DNA of 64,000 bases from contig NZ_LT629696.1 in NCBI RefSeq assembly GCF_900100265.1, positions 1,612,001 to 1,676,000 on the forward strand, in the 5' to 3' direction. Positions 1-7,585 of this stretch are shown in pieces (position 1 is the first letter of the stretch; the number at the start of each line of letters is the position of its first letter). The position numbers were made by a program, and so were the translations under genes. The notes below the pieces were generated by a model. It did not search any database. It was given only the letters and a program-made list of their open reading frames with translations, and was not told the DNA's origin. Origin of the DNA: Leifsonia sp. 466MF (GTDB lineage Bacteria; Actinomycetota; Actinomycetes; Actinomycetales; Microbacteriaceae).

Positions 1-18
1 GACGCGTGGGCGGTCGGG

Positions 19-864
19 TCAGGCCAACCGTTCGGCCAACTCGACCAGTGTTTCCGTCGTCCCACCGTCCAGCTTAATGGTCGCGCGACCGTCGCCCTTG
101 GTCGCGCCCCGGTTGACGATGACGATGGGGAGCCGGCGGCGCCGGGCCTCCTCGAGGAGCCGGATGCCGGAGTTGACCACCAGCGACGAACCGGCGATCA
201 CGAGGGCGTCGGCCGAACGGACCAGCGCGCTGGCCTCGCGGTACTTCTCGGCGGGCACGAACTCGCCGAAGAAGACCACATCCGGCTTCAGATGGCCGCC
301 GCAGACGGTGCAGTCCGGGACGACGAAGGCGTCGATGTCGGTGACGATGGCGTCGCCGTCCGGTGCGATCTCGACGGCGCCCTCGGTGTCGAGCCACGGG
401 TTCGCGGCGTCGATCCGCGCGGTGATCGCCTCGCGGGCGAAGATCTGGCCGCAGACGAGGCAGAGGACGCGGTCCATGGCGCCGTGGAGGTCGACGACCT
501 TGCGCGACCCGGCCTGCTTGTGCAGCCCGTCCACGTTCTGGGTGATGACGCCGTTGGCGGCGCCCGCGGCCTCCAGCGCCGCCAGAGCACGGTGGCCGTC
601 GTTGGGATGCGCTGCCGCGAACCGGCGGTAGCCCAGGTGGCTGCCGGCCCAGTAGCGCTTGCGGAAGCGGTCGTCGGAGAGGAACTGCTGGAACGTCATC
701 GGGGTGCGCTTCGGAGCGCCCTCGCCGCGGTAGTCCGGGATGCCGGAGTCGGTGGACACGCCAGCGCCGGTCAGAACGGCGAAGCGGCGGCCGGAGAGCA
801 GCTCGACGGTCTGGTCGATCCCGCGGGCGAGTTCCGGCGGGAGCTCGGTCGTCAGCGTGGTCAC
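19..864 (-). CDS. Sir2-family NAD-dependent protein deacylase
   Basis: A sirtuin that would remove acyl groups from lysines using NAD+, giving nicotinamide and O-acyl-ADP-ribose; it acts in the cytoplasm. The NAD-binding motif GAGVSTDSGIPDYRG begins near residue 33, the catalytic QNVDGLH follows, and two CxxC pairs (CLVC, CTVC) form the zinc knuckle. At 281 residues it has normal bacterial length. I prefer GTG at 864 because a GGAGG sequence lies a few bases upstream; in-frame starts at 870 and 897 also exist. It diverges from the SpoU gene across about 75 bases, and a TAGACT-like box sits upstream at about 886-891. The family call is secure; the substrate is unknown. Confidence 0.93.
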   Translation of the reverse strand: MTTLTTELPPELARGIDQTVELLSGRRFAVLTGAGVSTDSGIPDYRGEGAPKRTPMTFQQFLSDDRFRKRYWAGSHLGYRRFAAAHPNDGHRALAALEAAGAANGVITQNVDGLHKQAGSRKVVDLHGAMDRVLCLVCGQIFAREAITARIDAANPWLDTEGAVEIAPDGDAIVTDIDAFVVPDCTVCGGHLKPDVVFFGEFVPAEKYREASALVRSADALVIAGSSLVVNSGIRLLEEARRRRLPIVIVNRGATKGDGRATIKLDGGTTETLVELAERLA

Positions 865-941
865 AGGCACCTCCAGATCCTCTCTGAGTCTAAACACCCC
901 AGTTTTCCGATTTGTTTCGTGCGGCTGGCAGTGTTGACGTC

Positions 942-1766
942 ATGCTCCTGTACCGCATCGACGACCTGGAGGCCGAAGGCCTCGCCGACTACTCGCGCCT
1001 GACCGACGTGGCGCTGCGGCGGGTGACCGAACCGGCGGGCGGGCTGTACATCGCCGAGTCGACGAAGGTGATCACGCGCGCCCTGGCCGCCGGTCACCGG
1101 CCGCGCTCCGTGCTGCTGCAGGAGCAGTGGCTCCCGGATATCGAGCCGCTGCTGGAGCCGTATCCCGACGTCCCCGTCTTCGTCGGCGACGCGGCAGTGC
1201 TCGAGCGGCTCACCGGGTACCACCTGCACCGGGGCGCGCTGGCGGCGATGCACCGCCCCGAGCTGCCCGATCCGGCCGAGCTGCTGCGGGATGCGCGGCG
1301 CGTGGTCGTGCTGGAGGACATCGTCGACCACACCAACGTCGGGGCGATCTTCCGCGCGGTCGCGGGCCTCGGCGCGGACGCCGTGCTCGTCACGCCGCGG
1401 TGCGCCGACCCGCTCTACCGGCGCAGCGTCCGCGTCTCCATGGGCACGGTGCTCCAGGTGCCGTGGACACGACTGCCGGAGTGGGATGAGGCCGTGCCGT
1501 TGCTCCACGGCGCCGGGTTCGACATCGCCGCGCTCGCGCTCTCCGACGAGGCCGTGACGCTCGACGCGTACGCAGCCGACCCGCCGGAGCGCGTGGCCAT
1601 GGTGTTCGGAGCGGAGGGAGACGGGCTCAGCAGGCGCGCGCTGACTGCGGCGGACACGGTGGTCACCATCCCGATGCTGCACGGCGTCGACTCGCTCAAC
1701 GTGGCCTCCGCGTCCGCTGTCGCGTTGTGGGCGCTCCGCGCGCGTTCTCAGCCGTCGCAGGGATAG
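942..1766 (+). CDS. TrmH/SpoU-family RNA 2'-O-methyltransferase
   Basis: A SPOUT-class enzyme that would transfer methyl from S-adenosylmethionine to a ribose 2'-OH in tRNA or rRNA. The N-terminal part resembles the substrate-binding domain that precedes the knot. The C-terminal half carries the SpoU motifs: VVVLEDIVDHTNVGAIFRA (motif 1), VFGAEGDGLS (motif 2) and IPMLHGVDSLNVASASAVAL (motif 3), which make the trefoil-knot SAM site. Length 274 residues from ATG 942; a TTG at 912 would add ten residues. The target nucleotide cannot be read from sequence. Confidence 0.93.
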   Translation: MLLYRIDDLEAEGLADYSRLTDVALRRVTEPAGGLYIAESTKVITRALAAGHRPRSVLLQEQWLPDIEPLLEPYPDVPVFVGDAAVLERLTGYHLHRGALAAMHRPELPDPAELLRDARRVVVLEDIVDHTNVGAIFRAVAGLGADAVLVTPRCADPLYRRSVRVSMGTVLQVPWTRLPEWDEAVPLLHGAGFDIAALALSDEAVTLDAYAADPPERVAMVFGAEGDGLSRRALTAADTVVTIPMLHGVDSLNVASASAVALWALRARSQPSQG

Positions 1767-1773
1767 CCGTCGC

Positions 1774-1779
1774 TAAAAT
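1774..1779 (+). promoter_or_regulatory. Predicted -10 box of the D,D-carboxypeptidase gene
   Basis: TAAAAT ends six bases before the GTG at 1786, so the transcript would begin at or next to the start codon (leaderless). It overlaps the end of the SpoU intergenic space, and no Shine-Dalgarno sequence is needed. Confidence 0.55.
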
Positions 1780-1785
1780 CCGAGG

Positions 1786-3042
1786 GTGCCCCAGCAAGTT
1801 CTCGTCGATCCGCCGCGCCGTGTCTCCCGGAAGGTGTACCGCCGGCGCCGCATCGTGGTCTTCGGGACGCTGATCGCCATCCTCGTCGCTTTCGTCTATG
1901 TGGTGGGGTCGCTCGTCGCGCCGGTCCCGGCGACCGCGGCGGTCACGGCGCACGGCAAGCAGCTCGTGCAGCCCGCCGTGCAGCTGGCCTGGCCCGGATA
2001 CGGCTCAGCCGCGATCGTCGCGCCCGACTATCCGGGAGCATCGGCGTCGCACGGGAGCGACGCCAGTGTGCCGATCGCGAGCATCACGAAGACGATCACA
2101 GCGCTCGTCGTGCTGGAGAAGAAGCCGCTGAACGGCAACGATCAGGGGCCGGACATCTCGTTCACGCAGCGGGATGTGGACATCTGGAACGACGTCGTCG
2201 CGGCGGGCGGATCGTGGGCGCCGGTGGTCGCGGGCACGTCCATGACCGAGAAGCAGGCGCTGGAGGCGATGCTGCTGCCGTCGGCGAACAACTACGCGAT
2301 CTCGCTGGCGAACTGGGCGTACGGGTCGACGAGCGCCTACGTGTCGGCCGCCAACGACTGGCTGGCGAAGAACGGCTTCACCGGCACGAAGGTCACAACG
2401 CCCGACGGCCTCGACCCGGGGAACGTGAGCACGACGAAGGACCTGATTGGCATCGGAAAGCTGGTGCTCGCGTCGCCCGCGCTGTCGTCGATCGTGTCGC
2501 AGAAGAACGCCACCCTCCCCGGCGCCGGGTCGCAGGACAACACCAACACGCTCCTCGGGTTCGAGGGCATGGACGGGATCAAGACCGGGAACACCGACGA
2601 GGCCGGCAACTGCCTGCTGTTCTCGGCGGAGCTGCCGGTCGGGTCGACGAAGGTGCGGGTGCTCGGCGTGGTGCTGGGTGCGCCGACCCACGACGATCTG
2701 TGGGCGGGGGTTCAAGCGCTGATGACCAGCATGAAGAGCGGGTTCCACCAGGTGACGCCGGTCGAGAAGGGCCAGGTGTTCGGCACCTACACGACCGCGT
2801 GGGGAGCGTCGTCGAAGCTGATCGCGACCGAGACGAAGTCGTTCCTGGTGTGGTCGGATACGCCGATCACCGTGGATCTGCAGACGCGACCGCTGTCGTC
2901 CGGGTTCAAGGGCGACATCCTCGGTCAGGGGACGTTCACGCTCAACGGGACGACCGCGACGGTGCCGTTGGCACTCGCGCGGGACGTGCCCGACCCTGGG
3001 TTCGGGTGGCGGCTGGCGCATCCGGGCGGGCTCGGGACGTAG
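1786..3042 (+). CDS. D-alanyl-D-alanine carboxypeptidase (S11, low-molecular-weight PBP)
   Basis: A serine peptidase that would trim the terminal D-alanine from peptidoglycan stem peptides outside the cell. The three penicillin-binding motifs are visible: SITK (nucleophile serine, about residue 100), SANN (about 166) and KTGNT (about 266). An Arg-rich N-terminus followed by a hydrophobic segment (about residues 25-48) looks like a signal anchor. The protein has 418 residues with a GTG start right after a -10-like box. No downstream partner gene exists; it converges on the SGNH hydrolase. The family call is firm, the physiological role (maturation or recycling) is inferred. Confidence 0.93.
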   Translation: MPQQVLVDPPRRVSRKVYRRRRIVVFGTLIAILVAFVYVVGSLVAPVPATAAVTAHGKQLVQPAVQLAWPGYGSAAIVAPDYPGASASHGSDASVPIASITKTITALVVLEKKPLNGNDQGPDISFTQRDVDIWNDVVAAGGSWAPVVAGTSMTEKQALEAMLLPSANNYAISLANWAYGSTSAYVSAANDWLAKNGFTGTKVTTPDGLDPGNVSTTKDLIGIGKLVLASPALSSIVSQKNATLPGAGSQDNTNTLLGFEGMDGIKTGNTDEAGNCLLFSAELPVGSTKVRVLGVVLGAPTHDDLWAGVQALMTSMKSGFHQVTPVEKGQVFGTYTTAWGASSKLIATETKSFLVWSDTPITVDLQTRPLSSGFKGDILGQGTFTLNGTTATVPLALARDVPDPGFGWRLAHPGGLGT

Positions 3043-3055
3043 CGTCGCGCGTCTG

Positions 3056-3105
3056 TGGGACGCACTCGCCGTTATGGGGTGGCCGTAACGGCGTGTTGCG
3101 ACCCA
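3056..3105. terminator. Imperfect dyad between convergent genes
   Basis: Arms at 3056-3077 and 3083-3105, about 22 bases each with a five-base loop, pair with one indel and a few mismatches (CCGTTATGG opposite CCGTAACGG). It lies between the convergent carboxypeptidase and SGNH hydrolase genes. It has no T-run, so it is either a hairpin terminator of the high-GC type or a dispersed intergenic repeat. Confidence 0.45.
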
Positions 3106-3139
3106 CGGAGGTGGCGCGGCGGGTGCTGGTGCGGGCGCG

Positions 3140-3928
3140 TTAGTCGCGGCTGAGGAGGAACGGGCCGGCCTGCGGTCGCTTCGGGGTGACGTGGTCTCCG
3201 GAGGACTGGTGGCGGATGCGGCGGATCACCCAGGGCACGAGGTACTCGCGAGCCCAGGAGAGGTCCTCGGCGCGGGCGCGACGCCAGGTGCGCGGAGGGA
3301 GCGGCTCGGGCTGGAGCGGCTGCAGGTCGTTCTCGACGTTGAGCGCGGCGAGGACCATCCGCGCGACGGTGTGGTGGCCGAGGGGCGCGAGGTGCAGCCG
3401 GTCGGGAGCCCACATCCGCTGGTCCTGGATCTCGGCCAGCGACCACTGGTCGGCGACGATGCAGTCGTGGCGCGCGGCGATCGCGCGCACGTTCTCGTTG
3501 TAGATCGCGACCTTGCCGCGGATACCGCGGAAGACCGGCGAGAAGCCGACGTCGACGCCGGTGAACACGACGATCGTCGCGCCGTCGACGCTGAGTCGCG
3601 AGACGGCCTCGTCGAACAGCAGCGCGATCTGATCGGGATCGGTGCCGGGGCGGATCACGTCGTTGCCGCCCGCCGAGATGGTGATGAGGTCGGGGCGGAG
3701 GGCGACCGCCGCATCCACCTGCTCGTCCAGGATCTGGCGGATCAGCTTGCCGCGCACAGCGAGGTTCGCGTACGCGAAGTCGTCGGTCTGCTGGCTGAGG
3801 ACTTCGGCGACACGGTCGGCCCAGCCGCGGTGGCCTCCGGGGCTGCCGGGCTCCGGATCGCCGATGCCTTCGGTGAACGAGTCTCCGAGGGCGACGTAGC
3901 GGGACCAGGGATGCCGTGCTTCTGCCAT
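3140..3928 (-). CDS. SGNH/GDSL-type hydrolase
   Basis: A 262-residue esterase/lipase-like protein. The block-I motif ALGDSFTEG gives the nucleophile serine near the N-terminus; SAGGNDV supplies block III (Gly and Asn); APDRLHLAPLGHH holds the catalytic Asp and His. There is no signal peptide, so it is probably cytoplasmic. I chose ATG 3928 (MAEARH); an in-frame ATG at 3943 is possible. It diverges from the helicase gene by about 55 bases. The substrate is unknown. Confidence 0.9.
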   Translation of the reverse strand: MAEARHPWSRYVALGDSFTEGIGDPEPGSPGGHRGWADRVAEVLSQQTDDFAYANLAVRGKLIRQILDEQVDAAVALRPDLITISAGGNDVIRPGTDPDQIALLFDEAVSRLSVDGATIVVFTGVDVGFSPVFRGIRGKVAIYNENVRAIAARHDCIVADQWSLAEIQDQRMWAPDRLHLAPLGHHTVARMVLAALNVENDLQPLQPEPLPPRTWRRARAEDLSWAREYLVPWVIRRIRHQSSGDHVTPKRPQAGPFLLSRD

Positions 3929-3969
3929 TGCTCCATTCTGCATCGGACTCCGCTGTCGGCGGGCTCCGG

Positions 3970-3975
3970 TAGATT
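3970..3975 (+). promoter_or_regulatory. Predicted -10 box of the DExH helicase gene
   Basis: TAGATT lies eight bases before GTG 3984 and supports a leaderless message; it argues for GTG 3984 over the TTG at 3975. Confidence 0.5.
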
Positions 3976-3983
3976 TGATCCAA

Positions 3984-5831
3984 GTGGAGACGTCAGCAAC
4001 ACCCGAGCCGGAAGAGGCCCCCGGTGACCCCGAACTCAGTGGTCTCGAGCGTCCCGGCGTGCACGCGGGAAGCTTCGCGGCCGAGCATCTCTCGCCGTCC
4101 TTCCCGGAGCGCGCGGCCTGGGGGACCGCGGGCAAACTGCGTGCCTGGCAGGCGGAGGCGCTCGACGCGTACTTCGTCCACGAACCCCGCGACTTCCTCG
4201 CGGCGGCGACGCCGGGCGCCGGTAAGACGACGTTCGCGCTGAGGCTCGCGACCGAGCTGCTGTCTCGGCGCGTCGTCGAACGCGTGACCGTCGTTGCGCC
4301 GACCGAGCACCTCAAGCGCCAGTGGGCGGAGGCCGCCGCTCGGGTCGGTCTGCACCTCGATCCGGACTTCAAGAACTCCGACGGGCGCTACGCGCGGCAC
4401 TATCGCGGTGCGGCGGTCACCTACGCACAGGTGGCCATGCGCCCGAGCCTGCACAAGGACATCACGGAGGCATACAAGACGCTGGTGATCCTGGACGAGG
4501 TGCATCACGGCGGCGACGCGCTCAGTTGGGGTGACGGCATCCGGGACGCGTTCGAGCGCGCGACCCGACGGCTGTCGTTGACGGGTACGCCGTTCCGCTC
4601 CGACACGGCGCCGATCCCGTTCGTGACCTACCTGCCGGACAGGCAGGGCATCCGCACCTCGGTCACGGACTACAACTACGGCTACGGCCGGGCGCTCGAG
4701 GACGGCGTCGTCCGTCCCGTGATCTTCATGGTCTACGCAGGCCACATGCGGTGGCGGACCAAGACCGGCGACGAGATGGAGGCACGTCTCGGCGAGGGCA
4801 ACACGAAGGACATCACGTCGCAGGCGTGGCGGACGGCCCTCGATCCTCGCGGCGAGTGGATTCCCGCTGTGCTGGCCGCCGCCGACCGCCGCCTCACCGA
4901 GGTGCGCAACTCGATCCCCGACGCCGGCGGCCTGGTGATCGCGACGGACCACTACGCCGCCCGCGCCTACGCGGACCTGCTGCACCAGATCAGTGGGGAG
5001 CCGGCCACGGTCGTGCTGTCGGACGAGAAGGAGGCGAGCGACCGGATCGCGGAGTTCTCGCAAGGCGACTCGCGGTGGATGGTCGCGGTGCGGATGGTGT
5101 CGGAGGGCGTGGACGTGCCGCGGCTGTCCGTCGGCGTGTACGCGACCAGCGCATCCACACCGCTGTTCTTTGCCCAGGCGATCGGCCGTTTCGTCCGTGC
5201 GCGTCGCCGCGGCGAAACGGCGTCGGTTTTCCTGCCGAACGTGCCGACGCTGATGGCGCTGGCGAACGCGATGGAGCTGGAGCGCGATCACGCGCTCGAC
5301 CGCGTCGAGGAGAACGTCGAGGGCGACCTGTGGAACCCCGAGGACGCGATGATGGCCGAGGCGAACCGCGAGGAGCGCGCGTCCGAGGCGCTGACGGAGG
5401 AGTTCGCGTTCGAGGCGCTGGGGTCGGAGGCCAACTTCGACCGTGTGCTGTACGACGGGAAGGAGTTCGGCAGCTTCGCGGTGCCCGGAACGGACGAGGA
5501 GCTGGACTTCATCGGCCTGCCGGGGATCTTGGAGCCGGAGCAGGTGCACGAGCTGTTGCTGCAGCGGCAGCAGCGGCAGGCGCGCCGGCACTCCTCGCGG
5601 CCGACGACGGCGGAGGGGCATCCCCCTGCTCCGCTGCACCGCACGCTGAAGGAGCAGCGCCAGTTGCTGAACAGCCTGGTGGGGTTGTATTCGAAGAACT
5701 CGGGGGAGCCGCACGGCCTCATCCACGCCGAGCTTCGCCGGGTGTGCGGGGGCCCGGCGGTGGCGCAGGCCAGCGTGACGCAGCTGCAGGCGCGCATCGA
5801 CTTCCTGCGCAAGCGGCTCGGCAGTCATTAG
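3984..5831 (+). CDS. DExH-box helicase, SSL2/ResIII type
   Basis: A superfamily 2 ATPase of 615 residues, probably acting on DNA. Walker A is TPGAGKTTF (about residue 76), the Walker B/DExH motif is DEVHHGG (about 170), motif III is SLTGTPFRSD, and motif VI is QAIGRFVRARRRGE. A C-terminal extension of roughly 170 residues has no motif I recognise; it is charged and contains a Gln/Arg-rich stretch. It stands alone in its own transcription unit and no nuclease or methylase neighbour suggests a restriction or defence system. The role (repair or transcription-linked) is not shown. Confidence 0.88.
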   Translation: METSATPEPEEAPGDPELSGLERPGVHAGSFAAEHLSPSFPERAAWGTAGKLRAWQAEALDAYFVHEPRDFLAAATPGAGKTTFALRLATELLSRRVVERVTVVAPTEHLKRQWAEAAARVGLHLDPDFKNSDGRYARHYRGAAVTYAQVAMRPSLHKDITEAYKTLVILDEVHHGGDALSWGDGIRDAFERATRRLSLTGTPFRSDTAPIPFVTYLPDRQGIRTSVTDYNYGYGRALEDGVVRPVIFMVYAGHMRWRTKTGDEMEARLGEGNTKDITSQAWRTALDPRGEWIPAVLAAADRRLTEVRNSIPDAGGLVIATDHYAARAYADLLHQISGEPATVVLSDEKEASDRIAEFSQGDSRWMVAVRMVSEGVDVPRLSVGVYATSASTPLFFAQAIGRFVRARRRGETASVFLPNVPTLMALANAMELERDHALDRVEENVEGDLWNPEDAMMAEANREERASEALTEEFAFEALGSEANFDRVLYDGKEFGSFAVPGTDEELDFIGLPGILEPEQVHELLLQRQQRQARRHSSRPTTAEGHPPAPLHRTLKEQRQLLNSLVGLYSKNSGEPHGLIHAELRRVCGGPAVAQASVTQLQARIDFLRKRLGSH

Positions 5832-5870
5832 GGTCGCCGAACCTTGCTGGCGGGCGATCGGCGTGGTTCT

Positions 5871-5876
5871 TAGGCT
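5871..5876 (+). promoter_or_regulatory. Predicted -10 box of the VIT-family gene
   Basis: TAGGCT lies six bases before ATG 5883; leaderless start predicted. Confidence 0.5.
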
Positions 5877-5882
5877 GGGCGC

Positions 5883-6695
5883 ATGGGCGACACTGGATCG
5901 GATGACCTGACGGCGAGCGGGGCGGCGGCGGATCGCGCGGCGGCGGATCGTGCGGCACCGGACCGCGCGGCGGCCGACGAGGCGGCGAGCGGGCCGCACC
6001 CGGACGAACCGCACCGCGGTGGCTTGGCGCAGCGCCTGAACTGGCTGCGCGCCGGCGTCCTCGGGGCGAACGACGGCATCGTCTCGGTCGCCGCCGTCGT
6101 GGTCGGCGTGGCGGGGGCGACGGCCTCTGTTGCGGCGATCGTGACGGCAGGGCTGGCGGCACTCGTGGGTGGGGCGATCTCGATGGCTCTGGGCGAGTAC
6201 GTCTCGGTGAGCAGCCAGCGTGACAGCGAACGATCGCTGATCGCGAAGGAGCGCCGCGAACTTGCGGAGATGCCGGAGGAGGAACTGGACGAGCTGACGG
6301 GTCTGTACGAGCAGCGGGGGCTGACGCCGGCCACGGCGCGACAGGTCGCCGTGGAGCTCACCGCGCATGACGCCCTCGCCGCGCACCTGTCGGCGGAGCT
6401 CGGAATCGACCAGGACGACGTCGTCAGCCCGTGGCATGCCGCGCTCGCATCGGCCGTCGCGTTCACGTGCGGCGCCGTGCTCCCGATGCTGACCATCCTG
6501 CTTCCCGCTGCGTTCCGCATCCCGGTCACGTTCGTCGCGGTGCTCGTCGCCCTGGCCGTCACCGGCTATGTCGCGGCGTGGATCGGGGGCAGTTCCCGCG
6601 GTCGTGCCATGGTACGAGTGGTGGTGGGAGGCGCGTTGGCGCTGGCTGCGACGTTCATCGTCGGGTCTCTGCTCGGCACCACCGTCGCCGGCTGA
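5883..6695 (+). CDS. VIT1/CCC1-family metal transporter
   Basis: A 270-residue membrane protein of the vacuolar-iron-transporter family, which moves Fe2+ or Mn2+ in exchange for protons. The signature GVLGANDGIVSVAAVVVG starts the first membrane helix, and a second helix pair holds SMALGEYVSVSSQRD. A cytoplasmic acidic helical hairpin (AEMPEEELDELTGLYEQRG) matches the family's metal-binding region. Three further helices follow. The first 45 residues are an unusual Ala/Asp/Arg-rich repeat (AADRAA units). A second VIT protein, with a ferritin-like domain, is encoded at 22675-23763. Confidence 0.9.
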   Translation: MGDTGSDDLTASGAAADRAAADRAAPDRAAADEAASGPHPDEPHRGGLAQRLNWLRAGVLGANDGIVSVAAVVVGVAGATASVAAIVTAGLAALVGGAISMALGEYVSVSSQRDSERSLIAKERRELAEMPEEELDELTGLYEQRGLTPATARQVAVELTAHDALAAHLSAELGIDQDDVVSPWHAALASAVAFTCGAVLPMLTILLPAAFRIPVTFVAVLVALAVTGYVAAWIGGSSRGRAMVRVVVGGALALAATFIVGSLLGTTVAG

Positions 6696-6725
6696 CCGGC
6701 GGCGGACGAGAAAGGGAGACGCAGG

Positions 6726-7559
6726 ATGGTGGATGCGCAGGACCGCGAGGCCGCGGTGAATGTGATGCCCAGCGAGGGCGGCATGAAGGACAAGGAGGCC
6801 ATCGTCCGCGACTGGCTCCCGCGCTACACCGGCACTCCGTTGGAGGAGTTCGGCGAGTACATTCTGCTGACCAACTTCGGCGACTACGTGCAGCGCTTCG
6901 CCGACTGGTACGGCGCCGAGGTGCGCGGGCTGGATCGCTCGATGCCGAATGCGACGGCGGACGGGATCACGATGGTCGACTTCGGGATGGGCAGCCCGAA
7001 TGCGGCGACGATCATGGACCTGCTGACCGCTGTGTGTCCGAAAGCCGCCCTGTTTCTGGGCAAGTGCGGCGGGGTGAAGCGTAAGAACAAGCTCGGCGAC
7101 CTCGTGCTGCCGATCGCGGCGATCCGCGGCGAGGGCACGTCGAACGACTACCTGCCTCCCGAGGTGCCAGCGCTCCCGGCGTTCCAGTTGCAGCGCGCCG
7201 TGTCGTCCACCATCCGCGACTTCCAGCAGGACTACTGGACGGGCACCGTCTTCACGACGAACCGCCGAGTCTGGGAGCACGACGAAACCTTCAAGGAGTA
7301 CCTGAAGCGGACGCGGTGCATGGCCGTCGACATGGAGACGGCGACGGTGTTCGCAGCGGGTTTCGCCAACCGCATCCCGAGCGGGGCGCTGCTGCTCATC
7401 TCGGATCAGCCGATGACGCCGGAGGGCGTGAAGACGGCGGAGAGCGATCTCGGGGTGACGCGCGATTTCGTCGAGCGTCACATCCGGATCGGCGTGGAGG
7501 CGCTCCGTCTGGTCCGCCGCAACGGTCGCAGTGTGCGGCACCTGCGGTTCGAGGAGTGA
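6726..7559 (+). CDS. amn: AMP nucleosidase, short form
   Basis: Predicted to hydrolyse AMP to adenine and ribose 5-phosphate, a cytoplasmic purine-salvage step. It belongs to the nucleoside-phosphorylase fold: FLGKCGGVKRKNKLGDLVLP provides the phosphate-site region and AVDMETATVFAAG the conserved Met-Glu nucleoside site. It has 277 residues, against about 480 in E. coli Amn, so the N-terminal regulatory domain is absent, as in other short bacterial forms. ATG 6726 has an AAAGGGAG Shine-Dalgarno upstream. It converges with dnaE2. Confidence 0.88.
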   Translation: MVDAQDREAAVNVMPSEGGMKDKEAIVRDWLPRYTGTPLEEFGEYILLTNFGDYVQRFADWYGAEVRGLDRSMPNATADGITMVDFGMGSPNAATIMDLLTAVCPKAALFLGKCGGVKRKNKLGDLVLPIAAIRGEGTSNDYLPPEVPALPAFQLQRAVSSTIRDFQQDYWTGTVFTTNRRVWEHDETFKEYLKRTRCMAVDMETATVFAAGFANRIPSGALLLISDQPMTPEGVKTAESDLGVTRDFVERHIRIGVEALRLVRRNGRSVRHLRFEE

Positions 7560-7585
7560 CGGTACGCGCTGCGGCCTGAGGCGGC

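Noticed and set aside
3984..5831. Defence-island helicase
   Set aside because: No nuclease, methylase, PLD or other defence partner is adjacent; flanking genes are core metabolism.
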